A DNA stretch of 64,000 bases from Pollenia angustigena (Eukaryota > Arthropoda > Insecta > Diptera > Polleniidae), in contig OV884059.1 in NCBI GenBank assembly GCA_930367215.1, positions 157,788,511 through 157,852,510 on the forward strand. The letters run 5' to 3'. Shown here piece by piece: positions 1 through 10,539 of this stretch. The translations under genes and the position numbers were made by a program. Numbering within the stretch: position 1 is the stretch's first letter; every line of letters starts with the position of its first letter. Under the pieces are notes generated by a model. The model did not search any database. It worked only from the letters and a program-made list of their open reading frames with translations, and had not been told where the DNA came from.

Positions 1-373
1 CTTTTGGAACAGTACCAGACTCTAAAATATATTTTATTTCCAAAAACTGCTGATAACCGGGATTTCTTTTTAATATTTTCTCAAATTTCTTTTGATATTG
101 TTGGTCCTCGATCTTGCATAGTCCGTCAAAAACTGTCGATAAAGCATTAGTGCTCTCTGAAATTAATAAACCCGCAGTTTGCAATTTTTTTATAGACCCC
201 AAAATGTTTGCAAAATTGTATTTTAGGAATGCAAGTTGAGAACTTAGTTCGGAGTTTTCAAATATTTTTTTGGATTGCACAATTGAGTCGGCATCTTGAC
301 TGTCAAGTTCCAAAACAACGGCTTTAACTTCTTCAAGATGCTCAGCGTAGTACACTGCCGCTTCTAAGCCTGA

Positions 374-634
374 GTTCATACGGCTCATGTCTTATTGACA
401 AGATTCTTCCTTTTTCTTCTTTGAACATGAATGGGCGTTCAAATGAATAATGTCATGTTGACGACATGTTTTTTATTTTGTTTTATTTGATATTGAAAAC
501 AAAAGCAAAATTACCCAACGAATAAGAAAGAAAACGTAAAGACAGTACATGCATCTGTGTACTCGTTTCTTTTCCCCTCGTCCCTCTCGCCTATAAAGTA
601 GCAATCTTGTCAATAAGACATGAGCCGTATGAAC
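374..634. mobile_element. MITE with perfect 32-bp inverted repeats
   Basis: A 32-bp terminal inverted repeat begins GTTCATACGGCTCATGTC at 374-405 and is repeated exactly in inverse at 603-634. About 200 bp of non-coding sequence lies between. It lies inside the hAT transposase relic: the transposase reading resumes on either side. I see no clear target duplication. Confidence 0.75.
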
Positions 635-744
635 ACAGACTAACCAAAGTAACTAACGAGTTGGGCATGGAGACGGTGGAAGTACAACATTAGGATTCAT
701 TTTTAGAAAGAGTTGTTTTCTCCGCGGTGCCTGTAAAAATTTTG

Positions 745-966
745 TTTTTGTAACATATATTTTTAACATACAATATGTATGTTTATATTAAAAAAACGCA
801 AGAACTTTCAAATTCTTTTTAATACACTCTTAATCCATTTTTTATAATTTTCTTATAGAATTCTTTTTAATAGAGAAATATTTGTCATAAAATTCTTTTC
901 CTACAAAAATGATATTAAAAAAACGACTTTTAAATTCTTGCGTTTTCGATTTCCAGAACACCTCTG
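745..966. mobile_element. Degraded MITE, same family as 59607-59826
   Basis: The segment 790-966 closely matches 59640-59826: AACGCAAGAA near one end, the shared middle TTTAATAGAGAAAT and GTCATAAAATTCTTTT, and the right end TTCCAGAACACCTCTG. The left terminus is lost or too diverged to place. It interrupts the hAT transposase relic between about 745 and 966. Confidence 0.55.
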
Positions 967-1091
967 ATTGATAGTTATATTTACCTTTAAGAAAATATTA
1001 TTAACATTGGAAATCAATTTATTGACATTTTCAAAGTTTGTTCGAATGAATTCAGCTAATCGATGGATACCATGTGCAAAACATGTTAAAT

Positions 1092-1878
1092 CCCAGTAAA
1101 AAACGGTGCTTACTGGTAATCAGGTTTGTAAGGGAGAGAAGAACAATTCCCCCTTACAAACCTGCTTACAAGAGGCATGATTTTTATATGGCGAATTCCC
1201 ACTTGGAAGCACTACTTTTTTGTAAAATCACTGCGGTTTTCATGGCTTACATTATTCCGTGAAGGAATAGCTTCCAAAAACCGCAGCTTTCATACCTTTG
1301 ATTAATTGCTTCTATACTGTATACCAGAAGCGCAACACAAAAACTTATGCAAAAGAACAAAAAGCAAAACAAACACACAACACAGTTAATATGTAATTTT
1401 TAAAATAGAACGAAACTGTACGCAAATTAAAAAGAAAACAACAACAAATCTAGTAATTGACCACACAAAAATTTGCTTGCGTCCTCTCTGCTCAAAAACA
1501 ATTTGCTGACTGATTGCGTAATAAAAAAGAAGTAATTTTAAGCATATCTTGTTTTCGATTACATGTCGGGAATAATTGTAAACACATTTTGAAATCATTG
1601 CAATACAACGTGCTTCCATGTAAGGGATTAACAGAAGCACTTTGTACTTTGGTCGTAAATTTTTTCTTTTAAATAATCATTTCAACTACTCCCTTACAAC
1701 CTGCTTACTTATAAGGGATTATGCGAAGCTATTAAATAATTTTCATTTACATATATTAAAAATTGACTTCAATGGTTTTCGCTTCCCTGTTGCTTCTAAG
1801 TAGTATGTAATAGCCAGGCCATATATCAGCGCTCTTGTACTTTTCTTGCTTCCGCAAACCTTAAAATTTTTTACTGGG
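1092..1878. mobile_element. 787-bp element with CCCAGTAAAA ends inside the hAT relic
   Basis: The ends are inverted: CCCAGTAAAAA at 1092 and TTTTTACTGGG ending at 1878, flanked by AT on both sides (1090-1091 and 1879-1880). Removing it with one AT rejoins the interrupted transposase in frame, which fixes the boundaries well. Inside are repeated, partly inverted blocks around CCCTTACAAACCTGCTTAC and its complement (1130-1165, 1690-1725), also present near 15640 and 15860. No transposase is seen. The superfamily is not clear. Confidence 0.7.
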
Positions 1879-2699
1879 ATGAAGCATTTTCGGATACATT
1901 GTCTTTAAAAAAGATATTCCACTTAGCATATATGCAGATGCATCCGTTACTACAAGAAACACTTTGTTATATTTTATTCCTAAATACAGAAAATTAATAT
2001 CAAAGCTAAACTCGATTTCTTTTCTACTTTACCATCTGGCCACAATATTTGTAACGAATCAAATGCTGCATTAGATGCGCCATTTGCCGTTTCAAGTACT
2101 TGCATGTTCAATAAATTAGATTTATTGTCTTTCAATTCTTCTAAGACTCCAAAAATAAAATTTGCAACATATCTCTGTTCGCTGTCCGTAGTTTCATCTA
2201 CAGAAATCCATATATTTGTCTTTGGCTGCTTGGTATGTATTTCTGGTGAATGCAAGTTTTAGACGGAACCGACATTTGAGAGTATTTCTCAATGAAATTT
2301 TTGAAACTGGGAGAACTAACATTTTTTATTGGTATATTGGATTCTAACAATGCTTTACAAATATCGTTTTGAAATGTTGTGGCAGTTGGAGTCACTGAAT
2401 ATTCCGTAATTAGTTTCTGTGGATGGTTCTCTTGCTTAGAAGACGCCAATTGGTGTTTCCCACATCTTATATGTTGATCCACATTAGACTTTTTCGAACA
2501 ATTTATTTTGCAGCAGCATATATTTCCAATGTTCTTCAATTTTAAAGACTTCTTCATATGTTTTTACCATTTTTTTAATAATAAATTTCTATTACTTTTC
2601 TCTTTCGGCATTTTTTAAACTTTTTTAGTTATTTCTTTTTTTTAACAGCCTACTATGGTTTCAGTTGATTGTTTTTAAATGAAAACAGAGTTGCAAAAA

Positions 2700-2752
2700 G
2701 CTACTAACGAAGGCGAATTCACTTTTATAGAGGAATTCGCCTTTGTAGTAAC
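2700..2752. repeat. Short hairpin with AAGGCGAATTC arms
   Basis: The arms are CTACTAACGAAGGCGAATTC at 2701-2720 and GAATTCGCCTTTGTAGTA at 2733-2750, with a 12-base loop. A further GGCGAATTC block occurs near 1190 and 63855. It lies just upstream of the hAT relic and could be part of its terminus, but I cannot show that. Confidence 0.5.
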
Positions 2753-3184
2753 ATACGAAGTTTTTAATACAAAAATGGGAAGTTTAAACAAAAAGAAGCA
2801 AAAAACAGCAGGTTTTATAAAAAACAGCTTGTAACGACTTTATTTGGGGTATACTCAGCCTTGTCCAGGTCCGTTACAAGAAAATATGACACGTGTTGAG
2901 TTTTATTTAATTTTTAATAAATTCAATAATTTTATTAGTACTATTAGGATTATAATTTACAAGTTATGAAAATAATTAAGTTGCGTTGTGTTCCGCTTTT
3001 ATCGCTTTAGCACTCCTTCCGTGGTATGTCCTCTCTTGCCTCGTTGCTGTTGACACTTGGTTGCTTAAGCTGGTATAAATTCCAGTGTTTGAAGCTTTGT
3101 TGTGCCGCTTGTTACGGGGAACTTTTGGAGAAGAAAACACTTATGGGGTTGTCACTACGGGATTCTTCGGGTTGTACTTAATCT
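2753..3184. other. No gene seen
   Basis: AT-rich sequence. The only structure I see is a weak inverted pair CTTGTAACG / CGTTACAAG at about 2828-2880. The beginning of the 59-bp array becomes recognisable, much diverged, just after this stretch. Confidence 0.6.
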
Positions 3185-4276
3185 CGCTCTACTGGTTATT
3201 TTATTTGGTGTTAGGAAAACACGCTGGGAAATTTGTCTACTGGGTATTTTGTTTGTTTACCGAATATCACTCTGTGTTAGAAAAACCACGCGGTGAAATT
3301 GTCTACTGGGTTGTGTTTACTAGATTTTCACTCCGTGTTAGAAAACCACTCGGTGAAATTGTCTACTGGGTTGTTTTACTAGAATTTCACTCCGTGTTAG
3401 AAAACCACTCGGCGAAATTGTCTACCGGTTTGTTTTACAAGAATTTCACTCCGTGTTAGAAAACCACTCGGTGGAATTGTCTACTGGGTTGTTTTACTAG
3501 AATTTCACTCCGTGTTAGAAAACCACTCGGTGAAATTGTCTTCTGGGTTGTTTTACTAGAATTTCACTCCGTGTTAGAAAACCACTCGGTGAAATTGTTT
3601 ACTAGGTTGTTTTACTAGAATTTCACTCCGTGTTTAGAGAACCACTCGGTGAAATTGTCTACTGGGTTGTTCTACTAGAATTTCACTCCGTGTTAGAAAA
3701 CCACTCGGTGAAATTGTTTACTGGGTTGTTTTACTAGAATTTCACTCCGTGTTAGAGAACCACTCGGTGAAATTGTCTACTGGGTTGTTTTAATAGAATT
3801 TCACTCCGTGTTAGAAAACCACTCGATGAAATTGTTTACTGGGTTGTTTTACTAAAATTTCACTCCGTGTTAGAGAACCACTCTGTGAAATTGTCTACTG
3901 GGTTGTTTTACTAGAATTTCACTCCGTGTTAGAAAACCACTCGGTGAAATTGTCTACTGGGTTGCTTTACTAGAATTTCACTCCGTGTTAGAAAACCACT
4001 CGGCGAAATTGTCTACTGGGTTGTTTTACTAGAATTTCACTCCGTGTTAGAAAACCACTCGGTGAAATTGTCTACTGGGTTGTTTTACTACAATTTCACT
4101 CCGTGTTAGAAAACCACTCGGTGAAATTGTTTACTGGGTTGTTTTACTAGAATTTCACTCCATGTTAGAAAACCACTCGGCGAAATTGTCTACTGGGTTG
4201 TTTTACTAGAATTCCACTCCGTGCTAGAAAACCACTCGGTGGAATTGTCTACTGGGTTGTTTCACTAGAATTCTAC
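3185..4276. repeat. 59-bp minisatellite, about 17 good copies
   Basis: A 59-bp unit repeats head to tail; successive CCACTCGGTG starts fall at 3405, 3464, 3523 and so on to about 4231. Units up to about 3345 are more diverged and of slightly variable length, while the rest differ by a few bases. Each unit contains an inverted pair: AATTTCACTCCGTG and, nine bases on, CACTCGGTGAAATT, so a single strand of each unit can fold. Because 59 is not a multiple of three, reading frames crossing the array shift at each unit and are not coding. Confidence 0.92.
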
Positions 4277-5100
4277 TTTGCCATTTCTTACCTGATGTGT
4301 TCTCGAGCTCGGCTGGATAACAAGTGATTATTCAAATTTTATGTTGCCCTTTTTATACTAAATTCGGACTAATATTTTACACTAATAACAATAAGCCTGT
4401 ATATGTTGTTGTTATGTCTCTTTACTTGTCCTATGTAAGTATATTTTGTTGCTTGTTGTTTACATGTTTAAAACTGCTTGCTTTGTTATTGTTACTTGAT
4501 TGCTGTGTCTGTTGTTAGTGTTATTTGTTTACTTGTTTGTCGAGCTTGTATGTTTGTTGTTGGTTGTTATTTTACCCTTGGCATTCCTGCCCGTTAGGTA
4601 CAGTGTGTTACAAAAGTTTTACGACCAACGGTAGTGATCACAGTGTGAGGCAAAGTGTAGTTGATTCAAAGAAAAAAAACCCTAAGAAGCCCAACAGGGT
4701 GTGACCGAGTTTTTTCCCACAAAACTTGTCGTCACAAGCTAAAAAAAGCAAAAAGCAAAAAGGGCATTTTAGTCTTCTCTGGTCATAATGTTAATTCAAT
4801 CCCGAATTCGTACTTGAAATAAACCAAAAGTGAAATTAGAAGAAGAATTTCATTGTGATTTATTTGCTTACCCGTTTTACATTTTACAGAATATCAATTA
4901 TTAAAAGACAGCATCATTCCCGATATGGATTTTACTTTAAAAACTTAATTTAAATCCTTATATAACTCAATTTTCAATTTTACTTTTAAAAATGAAAATA
5001 ATGTGCATTCGTCTTGTTCTGTTGTTTCTACACACAACAAGCAAATCTTTTTAACTACTTGTGTGGTGTTGTTGTAGAGTCTACAAAAGTCTCCCTCTAG
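4277..5100. other. No gene seen
   Basis: T-rich then A-rich unique-looking sequence between the 59-bp array and the non-LTR fragment. Short open frames here (for example 4324-4518, rich in Leu, Cys and Tyr) look like composition effects. Confidence 0.6.
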
Positions 5101-5104
5101 GGAG

Positions 5105-5926
5105 AGCTGGTCGGGCAGGAGCAGATTATTTGGTGGATTTGCTATTTTCACTGATGGCTCGAAGATGAGGGGCACGGGTGCAGGGGTCTACATTGAGGAT
5201 CTGAACATAAGAAGGTCATATAGGCTTCCTGACGACTGCAGTGTTTTTCAGGCGGAGGTTCTGGGGGTCTGGAGGGCCGTGGAACTGATGAGGGACAACA
5301 TTGATAGGGGCTTGGAGGTCACTGTATATGTGGACAGCCAGGCGGCTCTTATGGCCGTAAGGGGCTGTTATGTGAACACCAGGCTGGTTGATGATTGTAG
5401 GAGGGCTCTGAGGGGAGCCTTAGGGGAGTATTTGCTAAGGTTGTGCTGTGTGCCGGGTCATTGCGACATAGGCGGCAATGAGATTGCTGATGAGTTGGCA
5501 AGACAGGGCTCAGAGATGGAAGATCCTGACTGTGTGGAGGCGGTTAGGCCGCCATTGGGCTTCTATTTTGGTAGAATTAGGGAATGGATACTGAGCGTGA
5601 CCAGTCGGGCCTGGGGGAGCCGAACGGACTGTCGGGTATCGCGGACACTGTGGCCGGTGCTTAGGAAGTCCTATTCGGTGTCGCTGTTGGGCAGGAGCAG
5701 GGTCTGCGTTAGGACCATGATAGGAATTATCAAGGGCCACTGTATGATAGGCAGGATGGCGGTGAGGATGGGATCCGACTTATCGGACATATGCAGGTTG
5801 TGCGAGGACCCTGAGGATTTGGAGTCAGTTGAGCACTTTCTGTGCCACTGTCCCAGATTGCAGGGTAGCAGGTTGAGGTGGCTGGGCAGTATGGGCGAAT
5901 TAGGGGTTGCGGACTCGAGAATCTGA
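5105..5926 (+). pseudogene. Non-LTR retrotransposon pol fragment: RNase H plus C-terminal Cys-His motif
   Basis: The frame is open from upstream of 5165, so the first methionine is not the start. It opens with the RNase H motif IFTDGSK at about 5144. Next come SVFQAEVLGVWRA (the conserved Glu), VYVDSQAAL (second Asp), and VPGHCDIGGNEIADELA (His and last Asp), so all RNase H catalytic positions look present. The C-terminal part carries CRLCEDPEDLESVEHFLCHC (C-x2-C-x12-H-x3-C), usual at the end of I/LOA-type ORF2. Endonuclease and reverse transcriptase domains are missing, as in 5'-truncated LINE copies. The frame breaks at about 5926, and the following bases still look like pol and 3' UTR. RNase H would remove the RNA strand during target-primed reverse transcription. 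The clade (I/LOA/R1 group) is inferred. Confidence 0.85.
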
Positions 5927-6212
5927 TAGGATTCGTAATGGGGATGGCCTGGCTGCGCGAGGGGAGACTGGGTGCTAACCGCACGTAGGGCGGATTTGGG
6001 ATTTCTCTCGGGGTTGGTCCTTTACCTTCTTTTCTTTCCTTTCTTTTCTACCTATCTTTCGGATCTCTCTTGTGCTTTCGCTGCTTATTTCACCTACTTT
6101 ATGCCTTCTTGGCTATCTCTAATTAAGGCGTAACAATGGACCATATTGGTCTCTGGGTGAAGGTGTGAAGGAGACTTCACACCGGCCTTTCTACCTACCT
6201 ACCTACCTAAAC
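5927..6212 (+). mobile_element. 3' UTR and tail of the preceding non-LTR copy
   Basis: After the broken pol there is a GC-richer stretch, then a pyrimidine-rich run (6015-6060). Next is GGACCATATTGGTCTCTGGG, and then a short tandem tail CTACCTACCTACCTACCTAA ending near 6210, after which base composition returns to the AT-rich background. The minus-strand copy at 34921-35697 has a comparable CTAACCTAACC tail. The end point is judged by eye. Confidence 0.55.
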
Positions 6213-8150
6213 TTTGTAATTTTCTATCAGAGTGCCACTACCACGAAAAGTTTAATCTTGTTTTACTTGATTTAAGAATTTTGTACTTAGTTTAAGAAAT
6301 TGCGGGATTGGTTTTCGAAAGTCATTCCATTTAGGATTGTTTTAAGTACGGTTTATTGTAATTTGTACTTGAATTTTTGAGTACGACTCGTACTTAAAGT
6401 AAGTATGAAAAACTTAATATATTCTTGGCCAAACCTGGGCAAAAATTCGTACTTTTGGTACTTTTCCCTTCCTTACTAGAGAACACTTCTTCCGTAACGG
6501 GTGCATATGTATATAAATTGACACAAAATGGTTTTAGTTTATGCCACTAATCTGAATCCATAAAGAAAACATTGATTTTTATTAAAATAAGCAGACATTG
6601 AAAAACATCTTGAACTTGTATGCACAAGTTATTTAAAAAATTGCAAAAATATGTATGTGTATGCATGTCTATACAATAAATTATATAAAATGTTTAAAAA
6701 TATATTTGAATATATTTTCTTTATGTGCTGTTGTTTTGCTTCGCAAGGACTGTGTTGAAAGGACAAATGCAAAACAACAGTATACAACAGAAAACATTAC
6801 TATCAGATCATTTAATAAAAATGCAAATTATTTGGTTGTGTTTTTTTTCACTCCTCTTTCGATTCTAAAATAAACTTTAGCATCTGATACGTATTTTTGA
6901 GCGGAAATGCATCGTATTAATTCACACCAGTCAACTAAATTTTGCATTTAACAAATCAGAAATTCAAATCTTAAGTAAAAAACTTAACAGACAGAAATGT
7001 TGCTTGTTGGGGGAGAAAAAGTTTAGTCTCGAAAAGAAAAACACAATAAAAATAAATAATAAATATTTATGCATGTTTTCGCTTGCATAGAAAACACACC
7101 CATTTATTGAATTACATGTGTCTACAAAATTTGATTAAATATGTGTATGTTGGTATTTCTAGAATCCTTAAAAGAAAATTTCTCTAATTTCACGTGTTAG
7201 CTAAGTGTGTATCTCGGTCGGTCGGTCTGTCTGTCTGTCTGTCAGTCAACCTGCTTTTGAGTTTATATTGTCAAGTGTGTAAATTTAATTGTATACAATT
7301 TATTATTGTACGTGTAAAATTGAAATTTTATTGAATCAACCCACATATTGAGGTGTGTGTGTGTGTGAGCTTACACAAATACACTCTCATATAATTTTGC
7401 AAAGAACCGTACATTTCCACTATGCGTACGTACTGCAACACAGGTAAAATATATTTTTTTTTAAATTTACTTTTTATATCGATTATCTTTATTTAACGTT
7501 CGTACATGTATGTTTGTCTAAAGTCATTTATGTGTATATGAACTTGCACGTATGTGTATTGCACAATGTTTTTTATAGAATATATAAATATATTTATATA
7601 AACACAAGTACACAATTGCATATACATACGTTATACATACACACATATTTCAAATTAAACACGTAGACAAATAAATTTCAATTTATTTTCCTATAATTTT
7701 TCGTTAAAAATTAAATTGGAAAATATTATTATGTAGTATTCCTTGAGTTAACAGCTATTTGAAATTTAAAAATCGATTAAAATCCTTTTAAAAAGGAAAA
7801 GAAAAATAAATATGAAATAAAATTTTATTAAACATTAAAGACTCTGTTCAATTGAATATTTAAGCAAAATCAAAGCATTTCTTTATTTCAGATCAACTGT
7901 TATAATTAAGTCTTTCCCTGGATCAATAAGAATAGGATCTATGAGAACGTTTCATGATATTGATCTCATGATTGTCCGAAATTTTAGATTTTTACTTTTA
8001 AATTTGGCTACTCTATTATTTTTATTCTGGTAGTATGAACGAGAATAGAAATCAATGTAATCAGTGTTGCAATAATACTTTGTTTTACTTAAACGGTGAA
8101 AAGTTTATGTCTTAACCTGCTTAATAAAGGATAGTTATTTTAAACCAGGG
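6213..8150. other. No gene seen; AT-rich with simple repeats
   Basis: Sequence around 6230-6480 is rich in GTACTTGA-type words that recur near 18660-18860, suggesting a diverged dispersed repeat. Simple repeats sit at 7206-7246 and 7353-7368. Nothing else is recognised. Confidence 0.55.
7206..7246. repeat. (GTCY)n microsatellite
   Basis: A run of TCGG units changes to CTGT units (GTCGGTCGGTC followed by CTGTCTGTCTGTC). Such GTCY runs are typical internal parts of fly mini-me elements, but no other mini-me hallmark is visible here. Confidence 0.85.
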
Positions 8151-8167
8151 TTTGAAAATAAACAGTA

Positions 8168-8660
8168 CATTATTTAACGTTCGGCTCACACACCCAGGAA
8201 CGATATCTATTTTTTTAGTGATTGTGTAGACATACACAACCCTTAATACCGTTCGTAACTATTTTCAAGAAAGAACCGAACATTATATAATGTTCGGTTC
8301 TTCGTTAAAAAACAGAACAATTGTAGTGATACTGTAGACAGACATTATATTTTAGTGTTCTATAATGTTTTTTTTCGTGTGTGTATTTTGTTTTTGTACA
8401 AATGTTTTTTTTACCAGCCAAAAGGGACGAACATTAACGAGCCGAACCGAACACATTGAAGTTTGTGGGTTTTCAAAAAAGACCGAACGGAATTAAATGT
8501 TCACATCTTTTGTTGAGTTTGATAAAAACAGTAATATTTTTGTGTTCGAAAGATGACTAACAGGGAAACGTTATATTTTTTAATGATTTTTTACGCAAAC
8601 ACTATTAGCGTTTGTGTTTTCCACAAATCTACCGAACCGAACATTAAAAAACGATATTTT
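8168..8660. repeat. Cluster of GAACCGAAC-type motifs with a 32-bp palindrome
   Basis: At least seven occurrences of CCGAAC or its complement GTTCGG occur in 500 bp (for example near 8175, 8275, 8292, 8445, 8485, 8635). At 8271-8302 two 16-bp arms, AAGAACCGAACATTAT and its exact complement, abut with no spacer. A pair GTTCGGCTC / GAGCCGAAC flanks about 8172-8446. The arrangement resembles subterminal repeats of a DNA transposon, but I cannot define the element's ends or a coding region. Confidence 0.5.
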
Positions 8661-9109
8661 ATTAAACGATGTTTATTTTCCAACACTGTTTTAAACAATC
8701 CCTTGTTTTCAAATGGAATCACATTCGTTACCTTCTCTGGTAAAGGAGCTAAGTCCAGTTTTAAAAATTTCACAGGAGAGGGAAACAACTTGCAAAAACT
8801 TTAGTTCTCAATATTTTTTTAATTTGTGAATGCAATTTTGTTTAATTGTCTACTCTTTGTTGGCATGCAGGACGTGGACAACTAAGAATTATGAATATTT
8901 GTGTTACAGAGGTTTTTGTGACTTTTAATGTGGACTTAGCACTTATTCTTTTACTTTTTTTTAATTTTAGATAATATAATTTATATGGCAACGATCTATC
9001 TATTTGGGTTGGTGATCATATGCTGCCGAGTCTGTTATTGGAAGGGGTTTTTAATGCCCTTATACCCAAAGGGACCAAAGGGCGGACCAGTCCTGGTAGC
9101 TAGGGCGCG

Positions 9110-9600
9110 CGGACCAAGTTTGTTTCACCGACGGTTCGAAACAGACGAATGGTGATACTGGAAAGGGAGTTATTTCCAAAGGGTCTTGCATATGACGGAA
9201 ATCTACCCTGTTCTCTTATAATGTCGTATAGCCAGGCTGCTCTTAGAGTACTATCTTCTTTTAAGGTGAAGTCCAGATTAGTTATGGACTGTTTTACATT
9301 TTTGAACAATCCTGGGAAATGCCATGATTTTAATTTGTGTTGGTTACCCGACCATGAGGGCTATGTGGGCATTTAAAGGGCTTACTACCTGGCAAACTGG
9401 GGCGCTCTCCTTCCATTTATAGGCCCTGCTATTTTCTTCTGCATCCCTGTCGGTCATATTTAGGGGACGATACAAACATGGTCCGAACGTGAATTTTTCA
9501 CATATTGGCGTCCATTTCCGGGCTATGAGAGTATAAGAGATTTGTGACCCTGTTTTAAGCACAGCTCACGTGAGTCCATTAATTTGTTTCCGTGGTGTTA
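9110..9600 (+). pseudogene. Non-LTR retrotransposon RNase H fragment
   Basis: In one frame CFTDGSKQTNGDTG begins near 9119. After a frameshift the reading goes on with SYSQAALRVLSSFKVKSRLV (the usual Asp of SDSQAAL is Tyr here) and WLPDHEGYVGI near 9350. A stop follows, then NWGALLPFIGPAIFFCIPVG near 9400. The order matches the RNase H and post-RNase H linker of I/R1-type ORF2. The catalytic second Asp and the GNExAD motif are damaged. It is truncated at both ends and meets an oppositely oriented copy near 9640. Confidence 0.7.
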
Positions 9601-9639
9601 TCATGTCGCACCGTCTCCCAAGGGTCTTATGTTACCTGG

Positions 9640-10539
9640 CTGCTAATATTCTCACTCTGCCATACAGTCGATTCAATAAATAAGTGGATCCTGTTTAAAT
9701 CAATGTTTGAGTGAAAAGTTATGTCCCTAAAGGTGCTTCGACAAAACAGTTTAAGGCCCGTTTTCACAACTTACCGTTAGCTAAAAGTAGACTTTAAACG
9801 GCCTTATAAAAAGTGTTCCACTTTTAAAACTTTACTTTTACCTAAAGTGAGCGATAAAGTTCATCCTACCTGGTAGGTTAAAATAAAGTTGTAATAATGG
9901 AACGCTTTTTATACGGCATATAAAATCCTACCTTTAGCTATCGGTTAGTTGTGAAAACGGGCATAAGTCTTAGATCTCCTAATGCCGGACATTGACAAAG
10001 AAGATGTTCCGTTGATTCTTCCTCCTCTTCTTCGCCGCAACTTCAATATATGTCATGGTAAAGGAGCCCTAGCCTTTGGGCGTGCCTCCCAATGGGCCAG
10101 TGGCCAGTTATAACCGCAATAAGGTTTCTGAGGTGATGTCTGGACAGCTGTAATGCTCGCCTTGTCCTTTTTTCATCTATGATGGCCCAGATTTTCCTGG
10201 TTTCCACACAGGTGGTCCATCCATCCATCTCTGACAGGCAATAAGATTAAACTTGTGTGCAATAAGTCGTTTACTCCTTGGGAGTGAAACACCTATATCA
10301 TATTATGAATCTTTTTGAATCAAAGCTTCTCCAGGGTTCTGAAGGCCACCTTGCTATCGGTATTAATGTTAATATCCCTGCCTGATATTTCTCCATACCG
10401 AATTTGTCTCGAGGCTGTGTAGATGGCCATTGTTTCGGCCTGAATGACACTGCAGTTATCCGGCACCCTTATAAGAATACTCCAGTTTAGCTGCCTGGAG
10501 TATATGCCAGAACCGCCGTCATACAGTGTATCCTGTATG
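9640..10539 (-). pseudogene. Non-LTR pol C-terminal relic interrupted by two DNA elements
   Basis: On the minus strand: YDGGSGIYSRQLN (RNase H start, first Asp), DNCSVIQAETMAIYTASRQI, DININTDSKVAF (second Asp), then after a gap IDEKRTRRALQLSRH, AVITGHWPIGRHAQRLGLLY, and SCGEEEEESTEHLLCQCPAL. In this last motif the first expected Cys codon has become a TGA stop. Beyond the MITE at 9755-9963 the reading continues as KLFCRSTFRDITFHSN. The RNase H start extends beyond the hAT-type element at 10540-11840 into 11849-11875. The VPGH...GNExAD section is missing. The layout equals that of the copy at 34921-35697. Confidence 0.72.
9755..9963. mobile_element. PIF/Harbinger-type MITE, TAA target duplication
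   Basis: The ends are GGCCCGTTTTCACAAC and GTTGTGAAAACGGGCA, flanked by TAA at 9752-9754 and 9964-9966. Subterminal sequence such as CTAAAGTGAGCGATAAAG matches the copy at 63015-63230 in the opposite orientation. A three-base T-A-rich target and GGSCC-type ends fit PIF/Harbinger; no transposase is present. Confidence 0.85.

Larger units (their letters stand above)
1..2612 (-). pseudogene. hAT-superfamily transposase relic (BED finger, CGGBP1-like), split by three insertions
   Basis: Read on the minus strand, a transposase can be followed in pieces: a start near 2612 (MPKEKSNRNLL), then a BED-like zinc finger ending VDQHIRCGKH near 2470, then the DDE-core motif ISVDETTD near 2200, then DASAYMLSGISFLKTMYPKM near 1900, TCFAHGIHRLAEFIR near 1050, a proline-rich stretch near 660, and GLEAAVYYAEHLEEVKAV near 330. 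The reading runs off the left edge of the window. It shows several frameshifts and stops (for example right after the start region, and between 2200 and 2260). Three separate elements interrupt it (374-634, about 745-966, 1092-1878). Removing the 1092-1878 insertion together with one AT repeat restores the frame at MLH-LTCFAH. Members of this family normally bind element ends and catalyse cut-and-paste; this copy cannot be functional. The hAT/CGGBP1-like assignment rests on motif recognition. Confidence 0.72.

Noticed and set aside
1092..1878. piggyBac, because of CCC...GGG ends
   Set aside because: The flanks are AT, not TTAA, and removing the insert with one AT restores a coding frame.
3085..3459. 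124-codon open frame across the start of the 59-bp array
   Set aside because: It exists only because early repeat units have irregular length; the peptide is the repeat itself and the period is not a multiple of three.
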